Shown: positions 8,466 to 16,826, numbered from the stretch's first letter. The stretch: 64,000 bases of DNA from Streptomyces sp. TP-A0356 (GCF_001417775.1 NZ_BBZJ01000031.1:1-64000), one strand, 5' to 3'. Numbers and translations: made by a program. Notes: a model not told the origin generated them from the letters alone.

Positions 8466-9632
8466 CTAGACCACCGTCAACTGCATGAAGCCGTAGGAGA
8501 ACCGGCCGCTCTCCGGCACCCAGCACAGCACCTTCTGCCCTGGCTCGAAGCGCCCGCCGTTGAGTAGTTCCTCAAGCATGATGAACACCGACGCCGAGCC
8601 GGTGTTGCCCTTGTACTCGAGGTTGGTGAACCACTTCTCCTCCGGGACACCGAGCCCGCACTCGCGGAAGGTGTCCATGACCGGCTGCCGGAAGTACGCC
8701 GATGAGTAGTGCGGCAGGAACCAGTCGTAGTCCTCGCCGCTGACGTCCCGCCGCTCCTTCAGGACCGTGATGCTCTCGGCGAGCAGCTTCATGATCAGAT
8801 CGCCGAGCTGCCGCGCGTCCTGCTTGATGAAGAAGTGCCCGTCCTCCAGCGCTTCGCGGGGCGTCTCCTTCTGCCGCCAGCCGGTGAACGACCCGTCCTT
8901 CCCCTTGCTCGCACCCAGGTACATGCAGGGGTCGGCGAGATGCGCCATCGAGATGGTCTCGATCCAGTCGACGCGCAACGACACCGACGCACCCCGGGGC
9001 TCGCCGGTGACCAGGACGGCGGCCGCGCCGTCGGACAGCATCCAGCGCAGGAAGTCCGCCTCCAGGGCGACCACCGGGCTGGATTCAAGGCGGGCCACCG
9101 ACGCGTCCTCGTCCGCGTCAGCAGGCCGGTGGTCGGAGGCGAAGTACCGCGCCCGCAGCCCCGCCGAGGCCGTCTCCGAAGCGGTCGCAACGGCGTTCCT
9201 GCTCGCGCCGGACAGCACGCTGAGGTAGGCGTACTTGAACGCGGTCAGGCCGGACATGCAGACCCCGGCCGTGCTCACCGCCTCACACGGCGGCGCGCCC
9301 AGGTCCGCGTGCACCATCACCGCGTGGCTTGGCAGCAACTGATCGGGCATGGTCGTGCCGCAGGACAGGGTCTCCAGGTCGGCCAGCTGGAAACCTGTGC
9401 GCCTGCACAGCTCGTGGACCGCCTCGACCGTCAACTGGGCGTTGGTGTGGGTCGCTTCGCCGGTCGCCGGGTTGATGGCGTAGTGACGGGTCTTGATGCC
9501 GTTGTTGCGCAGCACCATCGCCTTGGTGCGCGATCGGGCGCCGCCGATCCGGCCGAGCACGTCCTCGATCCGGCTGTTGTCGACGGGCTCGTTGGGCAGG
9601 ACGACTCCTGCACCGGAAATGTACGCGGGCAT
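8466..9632 (-). CDS. darB: DarB/StlD-like ketosynthase (KASIII fold)
   Basis: Condensing enzyme of 388 aa in the thiolase superfamily. The Cys-His-Asn triad is visible: Cys125 in TAGVCMSGLTAF, His308 in WFLPHYSSAYF, Asn343 in YKGNTGSASVF. The N-terminus PAYISGAGVVLPNEPVDNSR is typical of the DarB group, which joins two beta-ketoacyl chains into a cyclohexanedione. ATG at 9632 has an AAGGA site upstream. The gene lies 40 bp downstream of the darA-like gene in one transcription unit. No acyl carrier protein (DarC/StlE) is seen nearby, so the carrier would come from fatty-acid synthesis or lie elsewhere. Recognised from memory of the family. Confidence 0.8.
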   Translation of the reverse strand: MPAYISGAGVVLPNEPVDNSRIEDVLGRIGGARSRTKAMVLRNNGIKTRHYAINPATGEATHTNAQLTVEAVHELCRRTGFQLADLETLSCGTTMPDQLLPSHAVMVHADLGAPPCEAVSTAGVCMSGLTAFKYAYLSVLSGASRNAVATASETASAGLRARYFASDHRPADADEDASVARLESSPVVALEADFLRWMLSDGAAAVLVTGEPRGASVSLRVDWIETISMAHLADPCMYLGASKGKDGSFTGWRQKETPREALEDGHFFIKQDARQLGDLIMKLLAESITVLKERRDVSGEDYDWFLPHYSSAYFRQPVMDTFRECGLGVPEEKWFTNLEYKGNTGSASVFIMLEELLNGGRFEPGQKVLCWVPESGRFSYGFMQLTVV

Positions 9633-9672
9633 GGGTCCTTGATTCCTCTCGGTTGGTTGTACAGAGCAGGGG

Positions 9673-10572
9673 CTACGGCCGGAGACCGCGTACGTAACGG
9701 TTGAGACGGCGCGCAAAGACGACGCGCGCCACGGGCGTCAGCAGCGCCGACGCGAGCAGCACGACGGGCAGCCAGGTCACGAGCATCAGGACGAAGAGTC
9801 CGATCACCGGCTGACGTGCGAGACTTCCGGGTCTGCCGCATCGCCGTGCCAGCCGGGCGATCGCCTCCATGGGCGGCACGACGGCCGCCTCGGGCAGCAG
9901 CGAGCCGACGTTGAGGTTGACCGGCGCGACGTCGGACAGCAGCGGGGTGGGCTCGGGTTCGGCCCAGCGGTCCCGGGTTTCGAGCAGCCGCTTGCCGACG
10001 CGGCCGAGCGCGTCGATGTCGCCGCGCGCGACCCCGGCGGCGGGCAGCAAGGCCCTCTTGGCGCGACGCCCGGTGATCATCAGCAGCGGAGCGGTGATGT
10101 ATCCAGCCAGCGAACCACCCTGGTGCGTGAGGACGATGCTGTCGGTGTGCCGGCCACCGGCGCGCGCGATGAGGGCGCGGACCCTGGCGTAAGCGCGCTG
10201 CCACATCTGGCGACAGCACGTCACACTCACCACACGTACGCCACGCAGGACTTCGGCCTCGGATGCGGTGAGAAAGGCCTGGATAGGCAGCGACGGCGAC
10301 AGGAACCACACCTGCCAGCCGAGGATGATGAGGTCGAAGCGTTCGCCTTGGTCAAGGCCGACGGGGGCGAGCGGCGGGGGCTCGCCGTTGAGGGACTCCG
10401 GCATGCAGTCGAAGAACTCCCGTGGGCCCCAGGGAAAGGAATAAGGGGGCGTCGTGTCGATCCGCAGCCAAGAGATCTCCACGTCAGGCGCCTGGAGAGG
10501 AGCGGTGAGTGCTTCGAGGGCGTTCCGGACGTCACCGGATTGCGAGTAGTAGACGACAAGAACACGCTTCAC
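9673..10572 (-). CDS. darA: DarA/StlC-like dialkylresorcinol aromatase
   Basis: Protein of 299 aa with a flavodoxin-like start (KRVLVVYYSQSGDVRNAL) and the family block SFPWGPREFFDCMPESL, followed by DLIILGWQVWFLSPSLPIQ and SVTCCRQMWQRAYARV. These match my memory of DarA proteins, which aromatise the cyclohexanedione made by DarB to a 2,5-dialkylresorcinol. A hydrophobic segment near residues 255-280 suggests membrane association of the C-terminus. GTG at 10,572 follows a GGAGGG ribosome-binding site. First gene of the darA-darB unit. Confidence 0.78.
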   Translation of the reverse strand: MKRVLVVYYSQSGDVRNALEALTAPLQAPDVEISWLRIDTTPPYSFPWGPREFFDCMPESLNGEPPPLAPVGLDQGERFDLIILGWQVWFLSPSLPIQAFLTASEAEVLRGVRVVSVTCCRQMWQRAYARVRALIARAGGRHTDSIVLTHQGGSLAGYITAPLLMITGRRAKRALLPAAGVARGDIDALGRVGKRLLETRDRWAEPEPTPLLSDVAPVNLNVGSLLPEAAVVPPMEAIARLARRCGRPGSLARQPVIGLFVLMLVTWLPVVLLASALLTPVARVVFARRLNRYVRGLRP

Positions 10573-10660
10573 GCCTCCCTCCGTGAACGGACGGGCCAGG
10601 AGAGCATGGCGGCGACGCAGCGCCGCTCACAGACAAAAGTCACGGAAAACTAGTTAGTCG

Positions 10661-10753
10661 TCAGGTGTCCCCCGATGGCGCAATCACCCAATAGCGGGCG
10701 TGTCCCAGCCGCGGCATTCCGATCCCGCGGTCGACGACTGTCTTGAGGGACAT
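10661..10753 (-). CDS. Possible 30-aa peptide upstream of darA
   Basis: ATG at 10,753 has an AAAGGGA ribosome-binding site at ideal distance (9 nt). The peptide starts MSLKTVVDRGIG and ends GHARYWVIAPSGDT. It stops 88 bp before the darA start on the same strand. It could be a leader peptide, a precursor peptide or chance. An in-frame ATG 18 bp further upstream overlaps the ribosome-binding site. I know no close family, so this is only a candidate. Confidence 0.3.
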   Translation of the reverse strand: MSLKTVVDRGIGMPRLGHARYWVIAPSGDT

Positions 10754-10829
10754 GGAGGATTTCCCTTTCATACGAGGTTGTGGGCTGAAGGCGTGGTCGG
10801 ACCGTGGTGCAGCGGCGGAGTCGCAGACT

Positions 10830-11050
10830 GAGTTGGCATCGATCGCATACAAGTAGCGGTCCTCACAACCAAAGTAGACCAGGCCGCCGACCAACATTGG
10901 CGTCGAGTGCACTGACAGGTTGACAGGGTAGATCCAGCGCTTCTTTTCGGTGCTGGCGTCCAAGGCGTACAGGTTGTGGTCGTTGCTGCCGACGTGCTGC
11001 GGCCGATGAAGTCACCTCGCCATCGATGGGAAAGACCCAGGGCGATTGCA
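10830..11050 (-). pseudogene. PQQ-type beta-propeller fragment, frameshifted
   Basis: Reading leftwards, one frame gives WVFPIDGEVTSS and, after a frameshift, another gives NDHNLYALDASTEKKRWIYP and VHSTPMLVGGLVYFGCEDR followed by YLYAIDAN. These are two blades of a PQQ-like (WD40-like) propeller with the typical YALDA repeat. Both ends run into unrelated DNA. It was probably the sensor half of a kinase or a secreted propeller protein. Confidence 0.65.
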
Positions 11051-11263
11051 AAGTCCGTCGATCGTGCGCTGGCGCAGATCAGTTGAGTTTGAGGACAGCC
11101 AGTGGCCGCTCGTAGGAGCGGGGAACTGTCCTGCGGAGTCCCGCGGCGATGTTGGTGTGGCCGGCCGTGCGGAGCTGGTTCATGGCGAAGCTGCGCGGGG
11201 TGACCATGTAATTAGTGCCTCGACCGCAGGCAGGTCAGGTAAATCAACTACAAGCGTGTATCT

Positions 11264-11395
11264 AGTGTCCTGAGTCGTTAATTCGTCGGCAGCTGTAGGG
11301 TGGGCGTGTGCCGAGTCCGAAGCTTGCGCCCTTGGAACTGACCGCCGATGAACGGCGGGTGCTGCGCGGATGGATGCGCCGTCGCAAGGAGCAGC
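11264..11395 (+). mobile_element. IS630-family transposase, N-terminal fragment with left end
   Basis: GTG at 11,308 opens VPSPKLAPLELTADERRVL and continues RGWMRRRKEQ, the usual start of actinomycete IS630 transposases. Similarity ends about 11,380. The preceding GTGTCCTGAGTCGTTAATTC (11,264 on) looks like the inverted-repeat end of such elements. The rest of the element is gone. Confidence 0.55.
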
Positions 11396-11845
11396 CTCTG
11401 CATCGGGTGGGCGGTGCCGTCCTGGACGACGTGGACGCGGGGAAGCTGCGCCATTCGCCATAACGGCAGTTGCGGTCGGTGACGTGGCCTGCCGACAGGG
11501 AGTAGTGATGGCTTGCGCGCGAGCCGCCCTCACGGCGGTCCATTCGGTCTAAATTTCGAAGTCTATGCATGCAAGCGAACGTTGTCGGTCAACGCGAGCG
11601 GGAACCATTGGCCCAGTCCATTGCCTTACCGTCTACTGCATTGACGTTTCCCCCATCACCGGAACGCCCGATATGCGCGGAGTTCGGGCCTCGTGAGGAA
11701 GCGGTCAGACGCTCACTCCGGGTGGCGGATACCGAAAGTTCGGCACGAAGAGGCGATAGTCACCTAATCCGGCCACGGGATAAGTTCCCGGACGGCTGGC
11801 CAGCCACCGCAGGTCCTGTTCGACCGTTCGGAAGGGACAACGCTC
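11396..11845. other. No recognisable gene upstream of the secreted protein gene
   Basis: About 450 bp. The strand switch from IS debris to ordered sequence occurs here. The last 150 bp must hold the promoter of the gene at 11,846, but I cannot name -10/-35 boxes with confidence. Confidence 0.35.
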
Positions 11846-12139
11846 ATGCTCAAGGTGAAGAAGGCCATCGCCGCCGCCGTGCTGGCGGGCGCCGCGATCA
11901 CCGGTTCCGCCGCAGCCCCGGCACTGGCGACGCCGGCCCACGGCAGCCTGGTCAACGTCGAGGCCAACAACCTGCTCAACGGCAACCAGGTCGTTCTGCT
12001 GCAGAACGTGTCCGTGCCCGTAGCCGCCGCGTTCTGCGGCGTCAACGTCAACGTCTTCTCCGCCCAGCTCGACCAGGGCAAGGCGTCCTGCCCCGCCCAG
12101 ACCAACTCCAAGCAACTGGCCTGGGCCGTCTACAACTGA
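11846..12139 (+). CDS. Small secreted protein, possibly rodlin/chaplin-like
   Basis: 97 aa with a clear Sec signal peptide: MLKVKK, hydrophobic core AIAAAVLAGAAITG, and cleavage expected near APALA-TPAHG. The mature 65 residues are rich in Asn, Val and Leu (SLVNVEANNLLNGNQVVLLQ) with two cysteines (FCGVNVNVF, ASCPAQ). That pattern recalls hydrophobic surface proteins of Streptomyces aerial hyphae, especially rodlins, but it is shorter and the match is loose. A GGAAGGGA ribosome-binding site precedes the ATG. Two strong hairpins follow, so it is probably a monocistronic, well expressed gene. Confidence 0.6.
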   Translation: MLKVKKAIAAAVLAGAAITGSAAAPALATPAHGSLVNVEANNLLNGNQVVLLQNVSVPVAAAFCGVNVNVFSAQLDQGKASCPAQTNSKQLAWAVYN

Positions 12140-12492
12140 CGGACACAGGTGCCCACATACCCCGCCGTGCGGGGCCTGTGGGCACCAGCGGGGTGGCAGC
12201 GCAACCAGCTGCCACCCCGCGCCCTTTGCGAGCATCTTTGGACGGCCAGACAGAGCGGATCGAGCGACAAGGGTCGTCTCGTCGTGCGGGCCGGAATCCG
12301 GATCACCCGCTCGTGCGCGGGGATCCCCGTCTTGTGGCCGGGCACCCACTCGGTGGAGCCGACCAAGGCTTGGAGAAGGCTGTCGGCTTCCTCGCCCTGG
12401 AGGACCGGGTCCGCGCTCTCCTCTTCCACCCACACCGTCGGCGATCCCTCGCCTCCGGTGTCGGGGTCGATCCCGACGAACCGTAACGTCAT
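12130..12492 (-). CDS. Small conserved actinomycete protein with altered C-terminus
   Basis: ATG at 12,492 has a GGGAGAG ribosome-binding site. The product opens MTLRFVGIDPDTGGEGSP, then TVWVEEESADPVLQGEEADS and EWVPGHKTGIPAHERVIRIP. This resembles a small protein common in Streptomyces, usually next to an XRE-type regulator. After IRIPAR the expected ending is replaced by Arg/Ser-rich sequence that overlaps the opposite terminators, so the C-terminal 45 residues are probably the product of a deletion or frameshift. Function unknown. Confidence 0.5.
   Translation of the reverse strand: MTLRFVGIDPDTGGEGSPTVWVEEESADPVLQGEEADSLLQALVGSTEWVPGHKTGIPAHERVIRIPARTTRRPLSLDPLCLAVQRCSQRARGGSWLRCHPAGAHRPRTAGYVGTCVRQL
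12148..12186 (+). terminator. Strong hairpin after the secreted protein gene
   Basis: GGTGCCCACA and TGTGGGCACC pair, enclosing an inner CCCCGC/GCGGGG stem: a 39-nt near-perfect hairpin starting 8 bp after the stop codon. Confidence 0.8.
12188..12220 (+). terminator. Second tandem hairpin
   Basis: GCGGGGTGGCAGC and GCTGCCACCCCGC are a perfect 13-bp stem with a 7-nt loop, starting 2 bp after the first hairpin. It also lies within the tail of the convergent reading frame at 12,130-12,492. Confidence 0.75.
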
Positions 12493-12661
12493 GGCGCTCT
12501 CCCGTGTCGGGTCGGTTGCGCATAGTTGCACAACGACCGTCCGGTGCTGGAGTGTCGGCGGTCAAGGCCGCTCTCCTGCCGAAGCCGACTCGTCAACCGC
12601 TCTGCCCTCCTGCGAAGGCGGTTGGTGGCAGAGTGAGCAGCATGGGCCCTCAGTCTGACAC

Positions 12662-13117
12662 CAGTTTGGCGGCATCGTCTTCCCCCACGCGAAGCTCGCC
12701 CTCCGCGTTCACCGCCGCCGCAAGGAGACCGGCAGGAAGGAGACCCGCGAGACCGTCCATGCGGTCACCAGCCTCGACGTCCACCAGGCGAAACCGGCCG
12801 AACTCGCCTCCCACCTGCGCGGACACTGGACCGTGGAAGCCCAGCACCACATCCGCGACCGTACCTTCGCCGAAGACGCCTCCCCTGACCACGCCGGCAA
12901 CGCACCCCGCGTCATGGCCACCCTCCGCAACCTCGCGATCGGAGCCCTCAAAGCCCTCGGAGCGACCAACATCGCGAAGACCACCCGCGCCATCCGCGAC
13001 CAACCCGAACGAGCCCTCCCCATCCTGGGCATCACCTACAAGCCCGACCTCAACGGAAACTTGATCAAGCCCTGCCACCCGGGGCCTTACGCCGAGGCAG
13101 TTCCCGGTGACTGGTGA
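12662..13117 (+). mobile_element. ISAs1-family transposase, C-terminal fragment
   Basis: The frame reads RKETRETVHAVTSLDVHQAK, LRGHWTVEAQHHIRDRTFAED and GNAPRVMATLRNLAIGALKA, the end of an ISAs1-type transposase (the W-x-E-x-x-HHxRD block is characteristic). The N-terminal half and the element ends are absent. Confidence 0.8.
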
Positions 13118-13578
13118 CGTTCCACCGCCGGATCTGCCGCGCCCCTGCGCTGATCACCGTACGTCCGTCCTCACTGAGAAAGATGGCCGCTTCGGAACTT
13201 GGGACTTCGAATCTGTCCTGCTCTCTTTGCGCCGAAGGCCGCCGGATCGGCTGCGGTCAGCGTCGCCAGCGGCGTGGCAGAAGGGATCGCCAGGTGAAGC
13301 CTTGACCGCGGACGCGGGGAGAGGGGGCCTGCTGGGGCGGGTCGGCGGGGATGGGCTGGGGCGGCGGCACGGCGGCAGCAGTGGGCGGCTGCGGCGTCAG
13401 CGTCTTGGGGGCGTCAGCCGGTTCGCCGGCGGCGGTGGCCGGGAGGGGGAGTTGGGTGGCGGTGGTCTGTGTGCGCGGCTCGGCGTGTTCACGGGCGCGG
13501 CGGCGCCGGTGGCGTTCGCGGCCGTGTTCTGCACGTTCCGACCAGCTGCCGCGCCGGCGCTCCCCGGACCGCGCCGAC
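13118..13578. other. No recognisable gene, very GC-rich
   Basis: About 460 bp of Gly/Pro/Arg-coding-looking sequence in every frame, without a family match I recognise. Confidence 0.35.
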
Positions 13579-14010
13579 ATGTGGACCCTGGGAGCGGGGT
13601 TCGGCGCAGCGGCGCTGCTACCCGGCGCCGCGGACGGCGACGCAGCGCCGGGCATGCCCGAGTTGCGGCGCCGGCTGGCTGTGGGCCAGGCCGCGTTCCG
13701 CTCCGCCCGCTACGCCGACCTTGCCGAGCAGCTGCCGCGCCTTGCCCGTGATGCGGCACAGCGGGCGGAGGTGAAGGGGTCCGTCGACCCCGCCGCGAGC
13801 GCCGTCCTGGCGCGTGTGCACGTCCTGGCCAGTGAGCTGGCATTCAAACGCGGCGACAGCCAAGCGGCGTGGGACCACGCACGGCGGGCTATCCGCGCGG
13901 CCGGTGCCTGCGGGGAGCCGGTGGTTCTTGCCGAGGCGACGCGGGTCTGTGCGACTCCGCTGCACCGTCCCCAACCGGCGCGGGTGGCGAGTGCCGCAAA
14001 GCGGTTGTGA
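13579..14010 (+). pseudogene. Fragment of an XRE/TPR-type regulator (HTH lost)
   Basis: The frame from the ATG at 13,579 gives MPELRRRLAVGQAAFRSARY, ADLAEQLPRLARDA, SAVLARVHVLASELAFKRGD and AWDHARRAIRAAGACGEPV. This is the TPR-like region found after the helix-turn-helix in many Streptomyces XRE regulators. No HTH precedes it and the C-terminal repeats are cut at 14,010. Confidence 0.5.
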
Positions 14011-14070
14011 GGCCCGCGCGGATGGGGTCGACTGGTGGCGGCAGCAGGCGCGCGAGGCACCGAGGGGATC

Positions 14071-14958
14071 GTGGAGCTCAGGCAGTTGCGGTGCTTCGTC
14101 ACCGTCGCGGAGGAGTTGCATTTCGGGCGGGCGGCGGAACGGCTGTACATGGCGCAGCCGTCCGTCAGCCAGCAGGTGCAGCGGCTGGAGCGGGAGCTCG
14201 GCGTCCTGCTGTTCGACCGTTCGCCGCGCAGGGTGCGGCTGACGGGCGCCGGCGAGGAGTTCCTGGCCGCGGCGCGGGCGGTGCTCGCCGCGGAGGACGA
14301 CGCCCGGGCGGTCGCGGCGCGGCTGCGGACGGCGCCGGTGAGAACGTTCCGGGTGGGCACGGTCAACGGCATGGGGGAGCGGCTGGACTGCATCGTCGAT
14401 GCCTTCGCGCAGGCCCGGCCCGCCGTGCGGGTGGACCTGGTGTCGCTGCCGGTGCGGGAGCGGCTTGCCCGGGTGGCGGCCGGTGAGCTGGACGCGGCGT
14501 TCCTGCGCGGACCGCGCGATCCAGCGCCGGGGATGTGCTTCATCCCGGCGTGGGACGACGAGATCGTCGCGGCGATACCGGCCGCCCACTCGCTGGCCCG
14601 GCAGGAGCGGCTGGCGTTGCCCGACCTCGCGGGCCTGCACCTGCGGCTGCCCGAGCGGCAGGTGAACCCGGCGCTGGTGGACCTGGTTCTGGACCGGTGC
14701 CGGCAGGAAGGCGTGCAGCCGGTGCCCGGGCCGACCTCGACGACGTTGCAGGACACCCTCGCGACGATCGGCGCCGGCGGTGCGGCGACCTGGACGGTGG
14801 TGTACGCGGCCAACGCCCGCCTGCTGCTCAGCCGCCGGGTGGCGTTCCGGCCGTTCGCGCCCACCCCGCTGACGCTGCCCATGGCGATCGCGGTGCGGGA
14901 GTCCGACGCGCGGTCCCGGCTGCTGAGGCTGCTGACCGCCGCGGCCTGCGGCGATTGA
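14071..14958 (+). CDS. LysR-family transcriptional regulator
   Basis: 295 aa, a normal LysR length. The N-terminal winged HTH reads ELRQLRCFVTVAEELHFGRA, ERLYMAQPSVSQQVQRLERE and GVLLFDRSPRRVRLTGAG. The C-terminal effector domain starts at FRVGTVNGMGERLDCIV. GTG at 14,071 has GAGGGG upstream. It is followed 121 bp later by a tautomerase gene on the same strand and lies near the quinone-oxidoreductase gene and the second MFS gene. LysR proteins usually act on neighbouring genes, so these are candidate targets. The effector is unknown. Confidence 0.9.
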   Translation: MELRQLRCFVTVAEELHFGRAAERLYMAQPSVSQQVQRLERELGVLLFDRSPRRVRLTGAGEEFLAAARAVLAAEDDARAVAARLRTAPVRTFRVGTVNGMGERLDCIVDAFAQARPAVRVDLVSLPVRERLARVAAGELDAAFLRGPRDPAPGMCFIPAWDDEIVAAIPAAHSLARQERLALPDLAGLHLRLPERQVNPALVDLVLDRCRQEGVQPVPGPTSTTLQDTLATIGAGGAATWTVVYAANARLLLSRRVAFRPFAPTPLTLPMAIAVRESDARSRLLRLLTAAACGD

Positions 14959-15079
14959 CATTGCCTATCGCTGCCAGAACGAAGTGGGTCTTGGTCGCCG
15001 ACGCGTGGACGGCTGCAATGGAGTCACGCCGGAGTTCCGGCGCATACCTCTTATCCCGCACTTATCACCAGGAGTTGTC

Positions 15080-15265
15080 ATGCCCGTCGTGACCGTGCAG
15101 CAGGGCCCCCGCTCCGTCGAGTTCAAGCGCGACCTCGTCAAGCGGATCACCGACGCGTTCGTCGACGCCTACCAGATCCCGGCCGACACCGTGCAGGTGT
15201 GGATCCACGAGGTCCCGGCCGACAGCTGGGGCGCGGCCGGCAAGCTGATCGCCGACGGCAAGTAG
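15080..15265 (+). CDS. 4-oxalocrotonate tautomerase-family protein
   Basis: 61-aa tautomerase of the 4-OT/YwhB type. After removal of Met1 the catalytic Pro1 is exposed (MPVVTVQQGPRSVEFKRDL). The body follows the family pattern LVKRITDAFVDAYQIPAD and VQVWIHEVPADSWG. ATG at 15,080 follows CAGGAG. A strong hairpin terminator follows at 15,279. Such enzymes tautomerise enols in aromatic catabolism, but the true substrate here is unknown. Confidence 0.85.
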   Translation: MPVVTVQQGPRSVEFKRDLVKRITDAFVDAYQIPADTVQVWIHEVPADSWGAAGKLIADGK

Positions 15266-15278
15266 GCGCAGGCGACGC

Positions 15279-15307
15279 GGGGCCGTGGGCGCACCGCCCA
15301 CGGCCCC
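15279..15307. terminator. Hairpin between convergent genes
   Basis: GGGGCCGTGGGCG-CAC-CGCCCACGGCCCC, a perfect 13-bp stem with a 3-nt loop, between the tautomerase stop and the convergent oxidoreductase pseudogene. Confidence 0.85.
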
Positions 15308-15324
15308 CGGCTCCCAAGGCACCG

Positions 15325-16554
15325 TCAGCCGGCGGCGCCGTCCAGCGTCAGCACGATGTTGCCGCGCACCTCACGGGCGCGCAGCGCACGGATCACCTGG
15401 GCGGCGTTCGACCAGTCGTCGCGCAGGCCGATCTCCGGGTGCAGGTGCCCGGCGGCGACCAGCTTGACCAGCACCTCCGGCTCCCGGCCGTAGGTGCGGT
15501 CGGAGCGGGTGTAGTCGAAGTGCTCGACGGTGGCCTGCTTGGGGCCGGCGAAGAAGCCGAAGAAGTCCACGCGCGGCGCGATCCGGCTGGCCTGACCGAA
15601 CCAGATCATGCGGCCCTCGGGACGCAACTTCGCCAGCGCCGCCGGCATCGATTCGTCGCCCACCGACTCAAGCACCAGGTCGAACGGCCCCTCGGCGTCC
15701 TCGACCCGGGTGACGACCCGCGCCGCACCCAGCGCGCGCAGCCGCTCACCGCGCTCCTCGGTGGCGCTGACCGCCGTTGTCGGGGTTCACTTGTGAGTGC
15801 ACCACCCCGTACACGCGAACGTGCGCAACGCGCCGTACTCCAGAGCGCCGGGGCCACCCGATAGCCAGCTACCTCCGGGACAGGGACCGCGGTCAAGGGT
15901 GGGGCGAAGCCCCATCGCATGGCGACGCCCGTAGGGCGCCCTTGACGGCGGTTCCTGTCCCGCATCCTGACCAAGCGGGTGGCCACGGCGCCCCCACCGG
16001 CTCGAAGCTCTCGGAAGGTGGTGCTGTTTGGGCTGTACCGACCGGTGCACGCTCGGGTGTACGCCGACAGCCGTCACCTCGGCACCGGCGGCGGAGGCCA
16101 GTTCCGTGAAGTAGTGGCCGACTCCGAAGGACGCGCCGGTGATCAGCACCCGATCGCCGTAGACCGGACGGGCCCGGCGTATCAGCCGCAGGGCGGTGAT
16201 GCCGGCCAGTGGCAGCGCGGCGGCGGTGGCGGTGGGGACGCTGTCGGGCAGCACCGCCACGTTGCTCACCGCCACGGCGGCCCGCTCGGCCCACCCGGCA
16301 CCCCACGGGTGGCCGACGACCCGGGTGCCGACCGCGGGGCCGGTGCCGTCTGCCACGGCCCGCACGACCCTTCCCGCGACGTCCTGGCCGGGCCGCCAGC
16401 CCGGCCGGGGGCTGGCCAGCAGGAACGTCTCCCCGCGATTGACCGAGAAGGCCTCCACCCGCACCACGAGTTCGTTGGGACGCGGCTCCACCTCCGGCAC
16501 CTCGGTGATCTCGACCATCTTGTCGTCGATCCCAGTGGGAGTCAGTGCGCGCAT
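15325..16554 (-). pseudogene. Zinc-independent quinone oxidoreductase, split by a MITE-like insertion
   Basis: MDR-type NADPH:quinone oxidoreductase. The 5' part (ATG at 16,554) reads MRALTPTGIDDKMVEITEVP, VAGRVVRAVADGTGPAVGTR and the Rossmann entry RVLITGASFGVGHYFTELAS. The 3' part ends VRGNIVLTLDGAAG. A 292-bp insertion (15,778-16,069) with a 5-bp target duplication separates them. Without the insertion and one duplicate the frame joins exactly as GAEVTAV-SATEERGERLRAL. Family role: reduction of quinones or enones in the cytoplasm. It is divergent from the MFS gene at 16,827. Confidence 0.88.
15778..16069. mobile_element. MITE-like element, 292 bp, 5-bp target duplication
   Basis: The ends are imperfect inverted repeats: TGTCGGGGTTCACTTG at the left and TGTCGGCGTACACCCG read from the right, both continuing to GTGCACC. 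GCCGT flanks both sides (15,773-15,777 and 16,070-16,074). There is no transposase frame inside, so mobilisation would need an enzyme from elsewhere. A 5-bp duplication is typical of Tn3-type and some other families. The parent element is not identified. Confidence 0.8.
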
Positions 16555-16632
16555 TCTCGCCGCTCCAGGAGAAGAAGGAAACAAGGAGAAGAAAGTCCGC
16601 CCCATTCTCGGACGCGGACCGTCCGGCGCGTT

Positions 16633-16647
16633 AGTACCGGCGGTACC
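16633..16647 (+). promoter_or_regulatory. Operator-like palindrome, copy 1
   Basis: AGTACCGGCGGTACC: the inverted repeat AGTACC/GGTAC(C), nearly identical to copy 2 at 16,712. It lies in the divergent region between the oxidoreductase pseudogene and the MFS gene. Confidence 0.55.
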
Positions 16648-16711
16648 GGATTGCCGCCCGCCGCGCCGGCCGGGCGGCCGCTCCCCGGCCGGCGCACGGT
16701 TCCGGCCACCG

Positions 16712-16726
16712 AGTACCGGCGGTACT
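16712..16726 (+). promoter_or_regulatory. Operator-like palindrome, copy 2
   Basis: AGTACC-GGC-GGTACT, perfect 6-bp arms, 101 bp upstream of the MFS start codon and 79 bp from copy 1. Two copies in one divergent intergenic region suggest co-regulation of both genes by one repressor or activator. Confidence 0.6.
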
Positions 16727-16826
16727 GACATCCGTCCCGGCGGTCCGCCCTACGCTGGCAGCGCCTTCTCCGACGCAGGCTGCCGCAGGTTCCGGTCCGC
16801 CACGTTCACGAGGAAAGAAAGAATCC

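Noticed and set aside
10648..10655. AACTAGTT palindrome upstream of darA as an operator
   Set aside because: Only 8 bp and not extended by its flanks; expected too often by chance to call.
12130..12220. CRISPR-like or other repeat array at the tandem hairpins
   Set aside because: Only two different hairpins, no repeated unit with spacers. No CRISPR array was found anywhere in the window.
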